Source of the DNA: Salinicoccus sediminis
GTDB taxonomy: Bacteria; Bacillota; Bacilli; Staphylococcales; Salinicoccaceae
Assembly (NCBI RefSeq): GCF_000986795.1
Contig: NZ_LAYZ01000001.1
Location: 496,001 to 560,000, forward strand
Direction of reading: 5' to 3'
DNA: 64,000 nt
Shown here: positions 1-8,398 of the stretch, piece after piece
How the letters are laid out: every line of letters begins with the position of its first letter
Position numbering within the stretch: the stretch's first letter is position 1
The notes under the pieces: model-generated
What the model was told of the DNA's origin: nothing
Seen by the model: the letters and a program-made list of their open reading frames with translations, nothing else
Databases searched by the model: none
Translations under genes and position numbers: made by a program

Positions 1-245
1 TTCGGTGCCCCGCATACGATCTGACTGGTCTCTTCACCGGTGTTCACCCGGCATACTTTCAGCCGGTCTGCCTCGGGATGCTCCTCCACGGATTCGACAT
101 AGCCGACCACAAGGTTTTTTATGCCTTCCGTATAGTCGATCACTTCATCCACTTCGATGCCGCCGCGCGTAATCTTCTCGGACAGCTCATCGATGGAAAC
201 ATCGACCGGTATCCACTCATTCAGCCATTCTTTAGATACTTTCAC
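1..245 (-). CDS. pheT: Phenylalanyl-tRNA synthetase beta subunit, N-terminal part (runs off the window)
   Basis: Beta chain of the alpha2-beta2 enzyme that charges tRNA-Phe; only the first 81 codons are inside the window. The reading frame opens with GTG at 245, preceded by GGAGGGG at a normal distance, and gives the family N-terminus ([11 protein letters not shown]), followed by the start of the tRNA-binding OB-fold region ([15 protein letters not shown]). The start lies inside the end of pheS (14-base overlap), so the two subunits are translationally coupled. Control comes from the T-box upstream of pheS. Family assignment is firm; the rest of the gene is not visible. Confidence 0.93.
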   Translation of the reverse strand, partial: MKVSKEWLNEWIPVDVSIDELSEKITRGGIEVDEVIDYTEGIKNLVVGYVESVEEHPEADRLKVCRVNTGEETSQIVCGAP

Positions 246-1299
246 TTTGGTCCCCTCCATCTTCCATTGCTTTGAACTGATTGATGAATCTCAGATCATT
301 GGTGTAGAAATTCCTGATATCCTCGATGCCGTACTTGAGCATCGCGATCCTGTCCGGTCCCATGCCGAATGCAAAACCTGAATATTCATCCGGATCGAAT
401 CCGGCCATCTCAAGTACATTCGGGTGCACCATGCCGGAGCCGAGGATTTCTATCCAGCCCGAGCGCTTGCATACGTTACAGCCCGCGCCTTTGCATTTGA
501 AGCATGAAATATCCACTTCGACACTCGGTTCCGTGAACGGGAAGTAGCTTGGACGCAGCCGGATTTCCCGGTCCGGGCCGAACATTTCCTTGGCGAACAG
601 TTCGAGCGTACCCTTCAAATCGCTCATATGGATATTCCTGTCGACCACCAGCCCCTCGATCTGGGTGAACTGATGGCTGTGGGTCGCATCGTCACTGTCC
701 CTTCTGTACACTTTCCCGGGGCAGATGACCTTGACCGGCCCCTGCCCTTTCCTCGCCTGCATCGTACGGGCCTGTACAGGGGAAGTATGCGTACGGAGCA
801 GGATATCCTCGGAAAAATAGAAGCTGTCCTGCATATCCCTTGCCGGGTGGGACTTTGGCAGATTGAGCGCCTCGAAGTTGAAATAGTCCGTTTCAACTTC
901 ATAGCCTTCGGCAATCTCGTAGCCGAGGCCGATGAAGAAGTCCTCGATATCCTCTATCGTACGGCTCAGCGGATGGGGGCTGCCCAGTCTGAAAGTCCGG
1001 CCGGGAAGCGAAACATCGATCGTTTCCTCTTTGAGCCTGGCCTCGAGCGCTTCGTTTGCAAGCGCCGTCTCCTTCTCTTCGATCACCGAAGTGATATGCG
1101 AACGCACTTCATTGACGGCGGCGCCGTATGCCGGGCGGTCTTCATTTGAAAGGTTCTTCATCTCCTTCATCAGGCCTGTCACTTTCCCCTTTTTACCTAA
1201 GTATTCGATTTTCAAATCCTGCAGGGATTTCTTATCCGCAACTGTTTTCACTGCATCATCGAATGCGTTCTGAATTTCTGAAATTCCGCTCGTATCCAT
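232..1299 (-). CDS. pheS: Phenylalanyl-tRNA synthetase alpha subunit
   Basis: Catalytic subunit of PheRS; ATP-dependent attachment of phenylalanine to tRNA-Phe in the cytoplasm. 355 residues, normal for the family. An N-terminal coiled-coil tRNA-binding region (about 1-90) is followed by the class II catalytic core: motif 2 around [20 protein letters not shown], motif 3 near [13 protein letters not shown], and a [13 protein letters not shown] segment typical of bacterial PheS. The open frame extends 29 codons further upstream, but that part overlaps the T-box terminator. The ATG at 1299 has GAGGAG just upstream and gives the usual N-terminus, so I chose it. First gene of pheS-pheT, controlled by the T-box leader. 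Confidence 0.97.
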   Translation of the reverse strand: MDTSGISEIQNAFDDAVKTVADKKSLQDLKIEYLGKKGKVTGLMKEMKNLSNEDRPAYGAAVNEVRSHITSVIEEKETALANEALEARLKEETIDVSLPGRTFRLGSPHPLSRTIEDIEDFFIGLGYEIAEGYEVETDYFNFEALNLPKSHPARDMQDSFYFSEDILLRTHTSPVQARTMQARKGQGPVKVICPGKVYRRDSDDATHSHQFTQIEGLVVDRNIHMSDLKGTLELFAKEMFGPDREIRLRPSYFPFTEPSVEVDISCFKCKGAGCNVCKRSGWIEILGSGMVHPNVLEMAGFDPDEYSGFAFGMGPDRIAMLKYGIEDIRNFYTNDLRFINQFKAMEDGGDQSESI

Positions 1300-1319
1300 C
1301 TTTCCAACTCCTCGTAAAA

Positions 1320-1556
1320 TAATAAAAACCCCGTCCTCTAACACAAGGACGGAGTTTTCCGCGGTACCACCTGATTTTCTGCACACAAAGGCACAGACAC
1401 TTCACGAATATAAGGGATTCACCCTCGCTTCAATCAGCCAGGTGAACCCTGGTCCCCTCCGTGTGCCCCATTGCAGTCTGTGTACGGCACTCCCTGATAC
1501 GGAATTCTGGACCATTTATGTCCGGCTTCAGGCTGAAGCTGTTTATTGGTCTTATA
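1320..1556 (-). promoter_or_regulatory. T-box leader of pheST
   Basis: Uncharged-tRNA-sensing leader. Read on the minus strand, the 14-base T-box core AGGTGGTACCGCGG lies at 1359-1372. It is followed at 1324-1358 by a GC-rich hairpin (ACTCCGTCC pairing with GGACGGGG) ending in a T-run, the attenuator. The roughly 235-nucleotide leader between promoter and pheS fits a full stem I to terminator layout. The downstream gene implies tRNA-Phe as ligand (specifier UUC or UUU); I could not place the specifier loop with certainty by eye. Confidence 0.9.
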
Positions 1557-1561
1557 AAGTA

Positions 1562-1589
1562 ATTATAAATCAAAGCACCGAAAAATCAA
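1562..1589 (-). promoter_or_regulatory. Promoter of pheST leader
   Basis: Sigma-A type: TTGATT at 1584-1589 and a perfect TATAAT at 1562-1567, spaced by 16 bases. The -35 overlaps the stop codon of the upstream rRNA methylase gene, so the T-box operon starts as soon as that gene ends. Confidence 0.7.
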
Positions 1590-2332
1590 GCTTGGAAATG
1601 ATGCATGAGTATTCCGCCGGCGATGCCGACGTTCAGACTCTCGCTCTTCCCGCTCATTCCGATCCTCACTCTTCTGTCGGCGGCGTCAATGACATCGCTG
1701 CCTACGCCGCTGCCTTCATTGCCCAGTATGAGCATGAGCGGGCCGTCCGGAGTCCCTATGCCATCAAGCGGTTCCGCATCAATCAGAGCGGTGGCGAGGA
1801 CAGTGCCTTCGAATGCTTTCGCGGCCGTTGCCGCCTCCCTGATTTCAATTCCGACATGGAAGGTGCTTCCCTGCGCGCTTCTGAGCACTTTTTCACTGAA
1901 AGGATCGGCAGTATCCGGCGACAGCAAAACCCTGTCGAAACCGAATGCATCAGCAGTGCGGATCAGCGTGCCGAGGTTTCCGGGATCCTGGACATTGTCG
2001 AGGGTCAGGACCCTCTGGCCGGAGGACGCCGGCGGGACATACGACACCTGGGCGACGATGCCCGGCGGTGTTTCGAGCTGTGAAAGTGACCTCATGACGT
2101 CGCCGCTTACAAACATCAGCTCCAGATCTCCGAGGTCAAGGTGTGCATGCTCATAAGCTTCATGCAATATCACTGAATGGATTGTCTGGCCGTGTTTTAC
2201 CGCCTCTTCGACCAGGTGCTCCCCTTCTGCCAGGAAACGGCCGGTCCGGCTGCGGTATTTCTTTTTATGGAGCTTCCGCAGGTCCCTGACCTTGCGGTTT
2301 TCTTTTGATGTAATGATTTCCCTGTCTACCAA
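1586..2332 (-). CDS. SpoU/TrmH-family RNA 2'-O-methyltransferase (YsgA type)
   Basis: SAM-dependent RNA ribose methyltransferase of the SPOUT superfamily; family members modify 23S rRNA or tRNA, and the exact target is not known here. 248 residues: an N-terminal substrate-binding domain (about 1-90, starting ITSKENRKVRDLRKLHKKKYR) and a C-terminal trefoil-knot domain with motif 2 (LGNEGSG, about 203-209) and motif 3 (ESLNVGIAGGI, near the end). It starts at TTG 2332, which overlaps the stop of the aminopeptidase gene (TTGGTAG), suggesting coupling. Its place directly before pheST matches B. subtilis ysgA-pheS-pheT. Confidence 0.9.
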   Translation of the reverse strand: MVDREIITSKENRKVRDLRKLHKKKYRSRTGRFLAEGEHLVEEAVKHGQTIHSVILHEAYEHAHLDLGDLELMFVSGDVMRSLSQLETPPGIVAQVSYVPPASSGQRVLTLDNVQDPGNLGTLIRTADAFGFDRVLLSPDTADPFSEKVLRSAQGSTFHVGIEIREAATAAKAFEGTVLATALIDAEPLDGIGTPDGPLMLILGNEGSGVGSDVIDAADRRVRIGMSGKSESLNVGIAGGILMHHFQA

Positions 2333-3399
2333 ATGATCTCTTCCACCTTGCTGTCATCGAGCGACCTGACAATTTCCGTCACCAGTCTGACTGCGTTGTT
2401 GTAATCCTGCCTGTTGAGGATGGACACATTAGAATGCATGTACCTGAGTGGCACACCGATCGACACTGAAGGCACACCCTCGTTCGATACATGGAATGCA
2501 CCGGAATCCGTACCGCCGCCGGTGATTGCCGACCACTGTACGGGGATGCCCTTGTCCTTCGCCACTTTCTCAATGTGGCGGCGGAAGCCGACATGCCCGA
2601 TGTTGGAGCCGTCGAGCAGCAGTACCAGCGGACCGTCGCCCATCTTGCCCGTGCCGTCCTTCTCACTCATGCCCGGCGTGTCCCAGGAGATGCCGACATC
2701 AACTGCAATCGCCAGATCCGGCTTGATCTTATTCGCAGCGACTTTCGCACCGCGCAGGCCGACTTCCTCCTGCACCGTCGCGCCGCTCACAACGTTGATG
2801 TCCACATCCTCATCTCTGATCTGCTCAAGCACTTCGATTGCCAGGCTGCAGCCGAACCTGTTGTCCCACGCCTTCGCCAGCAGATAGTCTTTGTTCGCCA
2901 TTTCTGTAAAATCACAATGCGGTGTAATCTGATCACCCGGTTTTACACCGGCTGCTTCAGCTTCCTCTTTGGATGCCACACCGATATCGATGAACATCTC
3001 TTTCATGTCCACCGGCTTTTTGCGGGCTTCCGCACTCAGGACATGCGGCGGTTTGGAACCGATGACGCCCGTGAGCACACCTTTGTCGGTAATCACATTC
3101 ATGCGCTGGGACAGCATCACCTGGTTCCACCATCCGCCGACCGGTGTGAACTTCAGGAACCCACTGTCGTCGATCTGCGTCACCATGAAGCCGATTTCAT
3201 CAAGATGCCCGCCTATCAGCAGCGTGCGGGATCCACTTTTGGCATTGCGTTTGCCGAACAGGCCGCCCAGATTATCATTGACCAGTTCGTCACTGACAGG
3301 TTCAAGATATTCTTCCATCACTTTTTTGACATCATACTCAAAACCTGAAATTCCGTGAGCATCAGTCAGACTTTTCATCATCGTCAATTGTTTGTCCAT
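2326..3399 (-). CDS. M42-family metallo-aminopeptidase (glutamyl aminopeptidase / endoglucanase-like, YsdC)
   Basis: Di-metal aminopeptidase that trims peptides in the cytoplasm; relatives form large tetrahedral dodecamers. 357 residues. Metal ligands can be read in order: H65 and D67 (GGHLDEIGF), D179 (AWDNR), the catalytic/ligand pair E211-E212 (QEEVGLRGA), D234 (AVDVG) and H322 (RYMHSN). The inserted PDZ-like dimerisation domain occupies about residues 70-165. The start at 3399 has AGGAG upstream. It overlaps the rRNA methylase gene by a few bases. B. subtilis ysdC lies near rplT in the same way. The family is certain; the natural substrate is not. Confidence 0.93.
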   Translation of the reverse strand: MDKQLTMMKSLTDAHGISGFEYDVKKVMEEYLEPVSDELVNDNLGGLFGKRNAKSGSRTLLIGGHLDEIGFMVTQIDDSGFLKFTPVGGWWNQVMLSQRMNVITDKGVLTGVIGSKPPHVLSAEARKKPVDMKEMFIDIGVASKEEAEAAGVKPGDQITPHCDFTEMANKDYLLAKAWDNRFGCSLAIEVLEQIRDEDVDINVVSGATVQEEVGLRGAKVAANKIKPDLAIAVDVGISWDTPGMSEKDGTGKMGDGPLVLLLDGSNIGHVGFRRHIEKVAKDKGIPVQWSAITGGGTDSGAFHVSNEGVPSVSIGVPLRYMHSNVSILNRQDYNNAVRLVTEIVRSLDDSKVEEIIW

Positions 3400-3489
3400 A
3401 ATCAGTCTCCTATCCTTCGTTTTAAGATACTTTCATTCTATCATAAATTATTTCAGTTCCCGTAATAAAAACCATATTGGTATAAATGT

Positions 3490-3517
3490 TTGCAATAAGC
3501 TGATATTATTCTATTAT
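3490..3517 (+). promoter_or_regulatory. Promoter of the small gene at 3552
   Basis: TTGCAA at 3490-3495 and TATTAT at 3512-3517, spaced by 16 bases, in an AT-rich stretch 35 bases before the gene's AGGAGG. Confidence 0.5.
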
Positions 3518-3551
3518 AGCAGTAACAAAAGTTATCCTAGGAGGCATGGCA

Positions 3552-3824
3552 ATGATAGATATAGAATTATCCAGAGTGGAAGAATCCGGAGAACAGACCG
3601 TCGTTAAACGCAATACTTTCGAAGATGAAAAAGAAGCTGAAGAAATCTATAACCTGCTGACGGACGACTATGCAGATCAGACCCTTCCTTTCTTTGACAA
3701 GGGCGAAAAGCTCATCAGGCTCGACATTCTGCCGCAATCCGCCGAGGAAGTGAAAAAGCACCAGAAGGAATGCTATTTTGAATATTCCGAGGACCTGCTC
3801 GGCAAACTGCAGAACAGGATATGA
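3552..3824 (+). CDS. Small acidic protein of unknown function
   Basis: 90 residues, not recognised. The AGGAGG at 3539-3544 is 7 bases before the ATG at 3552 and only 1 base before the in-frame ATG at 3546, so I choose 3552. The protein is highly charged (EDEKEAEEIYNLL, SAEEVKKHQKE), has no signal peptide or membrane segment, and probably folds as alpha/beta with amphipathic helices. It sits alone on the plus strand between two minus-strand operons, at the place where B. subtilis has the small genes ysdA and ysdB, but I see no convincing similarity to either. Own promoter and own terminator indicate a real gene. Confidence 0.75.
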   Translation: MIDIELSRVEESGEQTVVKRNTFEDEKEAEEIYNLLTDDYADQTLPFFDKGEKLIRLDILPQSAEEVKKHQKECYFEYSEDLLGKLQNRI

Positions 3825-3825
3825 T

Positions 3826-3869
3826 GAAAAAATGCCCCTTGCCAGGTCAAACCGGCAAGGGGCATTTTT
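3826..3869. terminator. Bidirectional terminator between the small gene and rplT
   Basis: Stem of about 15 pairs (ATGCCCCTTGCC against GGCAAGGGGCAT) with an A-run before and a T-run after, so it can stop transcription from both sides. Confidence 0.9.
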
Positions 3870-3880
3870 CATATATATCA

Positions 3881-4240
3881 TTATTTTTCCAGTGCGCTTT
3901 TAGCCTGTGTTGCAAGCTCGGCAAATGCTTTCTCATCGGAAATTGCAATCTCTGAGAGCATTTTTCTGTTGATGTCGATGCCTGCAGTTTTAAGTCCGTT
4001 CATCAGACGGCTGTAGCTGATGTCGTTTTGACGTGCAGCTGCATTGATACGTGAAATCCAGAGTCTGCGGAATTCACGCTTAGTGTTGCGGCGGTCGCGG
4101 TAAGCGTACTGTCCGGATTTTGTCACCTGTTGTTTGGCAGTTCTGTAAAGAGTACTCTTCGCACCGAAATATCCTTTTGCCTGTTTCAATACCTTTTTAC
4201 GTCTTTTACGGGACGTCAGTCCATTTTTAACTCGAGCCAT
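3881..4240 (-). CDS. rplT: 50S ribosomal protein L20
   Basis: L20 binds 23S rRNA early in 50S assembly and, in Bacillus, represses its own operon through the infC leader. 119 residues, very basic, with the family start ([20 protein letters not shown]) and the conserved [12 protein letters not shown] and SRLMNGLK segments. The start is fixed by AGGAGG 7 bases upstream. Last gene of infC-rpmI-rplT, ending just before a bidirectional terminator. Confidence 0.99.
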   Translation of the reverse strand: MARVKNGLTSRKRRKKVLKQAKGYFGAKSTLYRTAKQQVTKSGQYAYRDRRNTKREFRRLWISRINAAARQNDISYSRLMNGLKTAGIDINRKMLSEIAISDEKAFAELATQAKSALEK

Positions 4241-4264
4241 GATTGGTCCTCCTTGTTCAGTCGA

Positions 4265-4465
4265 TTATTTCATGTTTGATAGTAGTTGTTTAAGACGCTT
4301 CTGGTCGCCTTTTGATACGAGTGTCGCTTTTCTCAATTGACGTTTCTGTTTAGTGGATTTGTTTGCAAACAGGTGGGATGTGAACGCTCTGTTGCGTTTG
4401 AATTTACCAGTTCCTGTACGCTTTACGCGTTTAGCATATCCTCTGTGGGTTTTCATTTTTGGCAT
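4265..4465 (-). CDS. rpmI: 50S ribosomal protein L35
   Basis: Structural protein of the large subunit. 66 residues starting [18 protein letters not shown]. The frame can be extended three codons to a TTG, but that codon touches the GGAGG. The ATG at 4465 is 9 bases after it and matches the family start. Middle gene of infC-rpmI-rplT. Confidence 0.98.
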   Translation of the reverse strand: MPKMKTHRGYAKRVKRTGTGKFKRNRAFTSHLFANKSTKQKRQLRKATLVSKGDQKRLKQLLSNMK

Positions 4466-4482
4466 GGGATTCAACCTCCGGT

Positions 4483-5007
4483 TTATTGATTTTTGTCGAT
4501 GATTGGTGCAACTACGAGGAACATTGAACGGCCTTCCATCTTGGGCCTCTGTTCTACAGTAGCGACTTCGGAAAGCTCATCTGCGAAACGTTCCAATACT
4601 TTGCGTCCGATATCTTTGTGTGTGATTGCACGGCCGCGGAAACGGATGGAAACTTTGACCTTGTCCTCTTTGGAAAGGAATTTTTTCGCATTCTTAAGCT
4701 TCGTGTTGAAGTCATGGTCTTCAATGGTCGGGGAAAGCCTGATTTCCTTGACGTTGATGACCTTCTGCTTCTTGCGCGCTTCTTTCTCTTTACGCTGCTG
4801 TTCGTACTTGTACTTGCCGTAGTCCATGATGCGGGCAACTGGCGGCTTGGCGTTCGGTGCAACAAGCACGAGGTCCTGTTCGACACGGTCCGCCATCTCC
4901 TGGGCTTCCTTCTTCGGCTTGATTCCGAGCTGGGAACCATCCTGTCCAATCAGCCTGACTTCTTTGGCGCGGATTCTATCATTGATAAATGTCTGATCCT
5001 TTGCTAT
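4483..5007 (-). CDS. infC: Translation initiation factor IF-3, probable AUA start
   Basis: IF-3 keeps ribosomal subunits apart and checks the start codon. The N-terminal domain (about 1-75) is joined by a basic linker ([14 protein letters not shown]) to the C-terminal domain ([24 protein letters not shown]). The first in-frame ATG, at 5022, contains the Shine-Dalgarno sequence itself (ATGGAGGTG) and has none upstream. The codon at a proper distance after GGAGG is ATA at 5005-5007, giving [19 protein letters not shown], which matches where staphylococcal and Bacillus IF-3 begin. infC is known for AUU/AUA-type starts used in autoregulation, so I place the start there (174 residues); start choice is inference. 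Confidence 0.93.
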   Translation of the reverse strand: MAKDQTFINDRIRAKEVRLIGQDGSQLGIKPKKEAQEMADRVEQDLVLVAPNAKPPVARIMDYGKYKYEQQRKEKEARKKQKVINVKEIRLSPTIEDHDFNTKLKNAKKFLSKEDKVKVSIRFRGRAITHKDIGRKVLERFADELSEVATVEQRPKMEGRSMFLVVAPIIDKNQ

Positions 5008-5190
5008 CTTTGACACCTCCATAAAGTTTGAAGACGAACAAAAAAGGCGGGCACATTATGCGCCCGCCATCCGACATGAAGACGAACAGACATCTCTGCC
5101 TGCACATCTCTTCTGTACTAACCCGTTCGCTGCATTGGTGCGCTTGCGGGTGAGAAGCGGGTCGCTTCTTCTTGTCCGTTCTTATCAACT
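5008..5190 (-). promoter_or_regulatory. L20-type attenuator leader of infC-rpmI-rplT
   Basis: Transcribed leader of about 180 nucleotides between a strong promoter and infC. It contains a strong intrinsic terminator (5039-5068) that would stop transcription before infC, plus upstream inverted repeats, including a long-range ACCCG/CGGGT pair around 5120-5155. In Bacillus the same operon is controlled by L20 binding such a leader and favouring termination. A 12-base direct repeat (TGAAGACGAACA on the plus strand, 5029-5040 and 5077-5088) flanks the terminator. Function is by analogy in position and layout. Confidence 0.75.
5039..5068 (-). terminator. Attenuator hairpin in the infC leader
   Basis: Minus-strand GGCGGGCGCA and TGTGCCCGCC pair around a short AT loop and are followed by TTTTTTG. 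It lies upstream of infC and downstream of the operon promoter, so it is a regulatory terminator rather than the end of thrS. Confidence 0.88.
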
Positions 5191-5196
5191 CTTAAT

Positions 5197-5225
5197 ATAT
5201 TACACTAACTTCAGGAATCTGTCAA
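5197..5225 (-). promoter_or_regulatory. Promoter of infC-rpmI-rplT
   Basis: Perfect TTGACA at 5220-5225, 17-base spacer, TAATAT at 5197-5202. It begins three bases after the thrS stop codon. Confidence 0.88.
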
Positions 5226-5227
5226 CG

Positions 5228-7156
5228 CTATTTTTTCAACCGGATTTCATCAACCAGTTTCCAGACGAAATCCTCCCTGTCATAGGAGTTCTGGTCCTGT
5301 TCGCCGTATTTACGCACGTTGACCTGGCCCTCCTCTATCTCCTTGTCACCGATGACCACCTGATACGGGACTTTCCGCATCTGTGCTTCGCGTATCTTAT
5401 AGCCGAGCTTTTCATTCCGTTCGTCAATGCTGATCCGGATCCCCTGGCTTTTCAGTTCATCCTGGATGCTCCTCGCATATTCATAATGAAGGTCCAGGTT
5501 GACCGGGATGATTTCCACCTGTTGGGGTGCCAGCCACAGCGGGAATGCTCCCTTATATTCCTCAGTGAGGAATGCGACAAAGCGTTCCATGGTAGAGACG
5601 ACACCGCGGTGGATGACCACCGGACGGTGCAGTTCACCGTCACTGCCGACATAAGTCAGATCAAAACGTTCAGGCAGCAGGAAGTCTAGCTGCACAGTCG
5701 AGAGTGTCTCTTCCTTGCCGAGAGCAGTCTGAACCTGGACATCCAGTTTCGGACCGTAGAAGGCAGCTTCCCCTTCCGCTTCAGTGTACTTGAGGTCCAT
5801 TTCGTCAACCGCTTCTTTGAGCATGGATTCAGCTTTCTCCCACATCGGATCATCATCAAAGTACTTTTCAGTGTCTTCCGGATCACGGTAGCTCAGACGG
5901 AATGAGTAATTTTCGAATCCGAAGTCCTCATATACGTCTATGATCAGCTGGACGACCCGTTTGAATTCCTCCTTGATCTGATCCGGACGGACGAAGACGT
6001 GGGCATCATTCAGTGTCATTCCGCGTACACGCTGCAGACCGCTGACCGCCCCGCTCGCTTCATAGCGGTGCATCATGCCGAGTTCAGCAATGCGGATCGG
6101 CAGTTCACGGTACGAGTGTTTGTCGGATTTGTAGATCATCATGTGATGCGGACAGTTCATCGGACGGAGGACCAGCTCCTCGCCGTCCATGTCCATTGTC
6201 GGAAACATATCTTCCTGATAATGTTCCCAGTGCCCGCTCGTCTTGTACAGATCGACATTGGCCATGATCGGCGTATACACGTGGTCATAGCCCATCGAAA
6301 CCTCTTTATCAACGATGTAGCGTTCTATCTCCCGCCTGATTGTGGCGCCGTTCGGCAGCCACAGCGGCAGGCCGGCGCCTACAAGCTGGTTGTTCTGGAA
6401 CAGTTGCATGTCCTTGCCGATGCGGCGGTGATCACGCTCTTTGCGTTCTTCAAGGATATTCATATACGCCTTCAGATCCTTCTTGTCGAAGAAAGCTGTG
6501 CCGTAGATGCGCTGCAGCATCTTGTTGTCGCTGTCCCCGCGCCAGTACGCGCCCGCTGTGCTGAGGAGTTTGAACGTTTTGATCTTGGAAGTCGACGGTA
6601 CGTGGACTCCGCGGCAGAGATCGGTGAATTCCCCCTGGGAGTAGACGGTGACCATCTCGCCTTCCGGAATCGCATCGATCAGTTCGAGTTTATACTCGTC
6701 ATCCTTGAAAAATTCCTTCGCTTCTTCCCTTGAAATTTCATGACGTGTAATTTCAACATTTTCATCAACGATTTTCTGCATCTCTTTTTCAATTTTCGGG
6801 AAATCGTCAGATGAGATCTTTTCGTCCATATCAAAATCGTAGTAGAAACCTTCCTCTATGACCGGCCCGACACCAAACTTGACGTCGCCGTAGAGACGTT
6901 TCAGTGCCTGCGCCATCAGATGGGCGGTCGAATGCCTGAGGACTTCAAGCCCCTCTTCGCTCTTGTTGGTCAGAAGCTCGAGTTCACTGTCTGTTTCGAT
7001 CGGCCTTCTGAGATCGTACATCTGTCCGTCGACCTTGGCGGCCACAGCCGCTTTGCGGAGCCCCGGACTGATTGACTGCGCAATCTCTTCGGCAGTGACG
7101 CCGCGGTCGAATTCTTTTACATTCCCATCAGGGAAACTGATCTTAATCTCGCTCAT
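5228..7156 (-). CDS. thrS: Threonyl-tRNA synthetase
   Basis: Charges tRNA-Thr and edits mischarged serine. 642 residues, full length. Domains: TGS (1-63), editing domain with HSTAHLMAQ (about 75-83) and the second zinc/editing motif near [12 protein letters not shown], class II catalytic core (motif 2 at [27 protein letters not shown]; zinc ligand Cys in MNCPHHM; motif 3 [15 protein letters not shown]), and the C-terminal anticodon-binding domain from about 535. Single-gene unit behind its own T-box and promoter. Nothing unusual. Confidence 0.98.
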   Translation of the reverse strand: MSEIKISFPDGNVKEFDRGVTAEEIAQSISPGLRKAAVAAKVDGQMYDLRRPIETDSELELLTNKSEEGLEVLRHSTAHLMAQALKRLYGDVKFGVGPVIEEGFYYDFDMDEKISSDDFPKIEKEMQKIVDENVEITRHEISREEAKEFFKDDEYKLELIDAIPEGEMVTVYSQGEFTDLCRGVHVPSTSKIKTFKLLSTAGAYWRGDSDNKMLQRIYGTAFFDKKDLKAYMNILEERKERDHRRIGKDMQLFQNNQLVGAGLPLWLPNGATIRREIERYIVDKEVSMGYDHVYTPIMANVDLYKTSGHWEHYQEDMFPTMDMDGEELVLRPMNCPHHMMIYKSDKHSYRELPIRIAELGMMHRYEASGAVSGLQRVRGMTLNDAHVFVRPDQIKEEFKRVVQLIIDVYEDFGFENYSFRLSYRDPEDTEKYFDDDPMWEKAESMLKEAVDEMDLKYTEAEGEAAFYGPKLDVQVQTALGKEETLSTVQLDFLLPERFDLTYVGSDGELHRPVVIHRGVVSTMERFVAFLTEEYKGAFPLWLAPQQVEIIPVNLDLHYEYARSIQDELKSQGIRISIDERNEKLGYKIREAQMRKVPYQVVIGDKEIEEGQVNVRKYGEQDQNSYDREDFVWKLVDEIRLKK

Positions 7157-7192
7157 TCCACTCTTCCTCTCTTTTACTGGATCCTGAAAATG

Positions 7193-7424
7193 AAAAACCG
7201 CCCCTCTGTGTATAGAGGGGCGGTTTTTACCGCGGTACCACCCTGATTCACGGGATTGCTCCCGCCTTCAGCCGGATATAACGGTCCGGATCCGGCCGGG
7301 TATTAACCGGCATGCAGCAAGGTAGTAACCATAGCGGTCTTATATGCATGTCTCAGCAAATCATGCATTCTCTTAAATGAGACTTGGATACGGTATTGTC
7401 CTTGGATTTAACTAATGAAATTAT
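7193..7424 (-). promoter_or_regulatory. T-box leader of thrS
   Basis: Occupies nearly all of the 310-base gap between dnaI and thrS. On the minus strand the core AGGGTGGTACCGCGG (7230-7244) precedes a perfect attenuator hairpin (CCGCCCCTCT against AGAGGGGCGG, 7198-7223) with T-runs. The 5' part is rich in potential stem I pairing. tRNA-Thr is the implied ligand. ACC triplets occur in the expected region, but I cannot fix the specifier by eye. Confidence 0.92.
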
Positions 7425-7430
7425 AATTTT

Positions 7431-7459
7431 ATTATACTCGATTCATTTTCCGTTTTCAA
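7431..7459 (-). promoter_or_regulatory. Promoter of thrS T-box transcript
   Basis: TTGAAA at 7454-7459, 17-base spacer, consensus TATAAT at 7431-7436, starting just after the dnaI stop codon. Confidence 0.85.
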
Positions 7460-7466
7460 GCGTCAG

Positions 7467-8393
7467 CTAATTCCTGTAGTTTTTGCCATGGAGCTGCACT
7501 TCCTCGCACAGCGATCTGATGCGCTCAAGCATCCGCATCGCCTTCGTCTCCTCCACCCCGTTCTCTTTCGTACGGCTGTATCTGTACTCGAGGTCGTCCA
7601 TTGAATAGTTGGAGCTGATGAAAGTCGGCAGCCCCTCGACCATCCTGTAATGCAGTATGCCGGTCATCACTTCATCCCTCACCCATGGTGTGACATCCTC
7701 CGCGCCGAGGTCATCAAGCATCAGCACCTGTGCATTTTTGATGGTATTGAACTTTTCGTCTGTCGTGCCGTCCTTGAAGCCGGCTTTCAGGTCACGGATG
7801 ATTTCCGGCACATAGACGATCATGGATGAGATGGATTTCTCCTTCAGCTCATTGGCGATGCACCCGAGCAGGTAGGATTTTCCTATGCCGAAACTCCCGT
7901 GTATATAAAGTCCTTTTGCATCCGCGCCTGCACTGATCGCCTGGCTACTGGATATCGCCTTCCGGATGACCTCCTGGCGGTTGGAGTCGGGGTCGAGAAA
8001 AACGGTGTCAAAGGTGGCATCCTTCACATCTTTCGGCACGTGATAGGATTCTATCATGCGTTCACGTTCCCGGAAAGCATCCTCTTTCTTCTTATTCGGG
8101 CATACAGAATAGATGATGTGGATCCGTCCGCCCCGCACGTCTATGGACGGCACATAACCTTCCGGATGGTTGATGCAGTTTGCGAGGGAACCGCATTTTT
8201 CACATGCCAGCGACTGCTCGGTGTAGCGTTTCAGTTGCAGCATGTCATTGCGGATCATTGTGCGCGTAATTTCGACATCGCTGTTTTCGATGAGCTCGAT
8301 GATTCTCGGATGGCGGATGAGCTCTTCATACAGCTTGTCATTATTCTCTTTTATCTTTTTTGAGTTTTTTAAGAACTGGTTAATGGGTTCCAT
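7467..8393 (-). CDS. dnaI: Primosomal helicase loader DnaI
   Basis: AAA+ ATPase that loads the replicative helicase at oriC and restart sites. About 308 residues. The N-terminal helicase-binding region has a cysteine/histidine zinc site (CEKCGSLANCINH); the AAA+ domain has Walker A GSFGIGKS, Walker B VLMLDDLGAE, sensor 1 FISSN and a C-terminal arginine-rich sensor 2 helix. AGGTG lies 6 bases before the ATG at 8393. A GTG at 8402 in the same frame overlaps the dnaB stop (GTGA) and is the alternative start. Encoded right after its partner dnaB. Confidence 0.95.
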   Translation of the reverse strand: MEPINQFLKNSKKIKENNDKLYEELIRHPRIIELIENSDVEITRTMIRNDMLQLKRYTEQSLACEKCGSLANCINHPEGYVPSIDVRGGRIHIIYSVCPNKKKEDAFRERERMIESYHVPKDVKDATFDTVFLDPDSNRQEVIRKAISSSQAISAGADAKGLYIHGSFGIGKSYLLGCIANELKEKSISSMIVYVPEIIRDLKAGFKDGTTDEKFNTIKNAQVLMLDDLGAEDVTPWVRDEVMTGILHYRMVEGLPTFISSNYSMDDLEYRYSRTKENGVEETKAMRMLERIRSLCEEVQLHGKNYRN

Positions 8394-8398
8394 TTGAA

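Noticed and set aside
2491-3348. Long plus-strand open frame (285 codons) opposite the M42 aminopeptidase gene
   Set aside because: It mirrors a well-conserved gene on the other strand, has no RBS, and its Cys/His/Arg-rich translation is typical of an antisense shadow. The same applies to long frames at 5999-6733, 17682-18515 and 36023-36763.
5008-5022. ATG at 5022 as infC start
   Set aside because: The ATG is part of the Shine-Dalgarno sequence ATGGAGGTG and has no ribosome binding site of its own.
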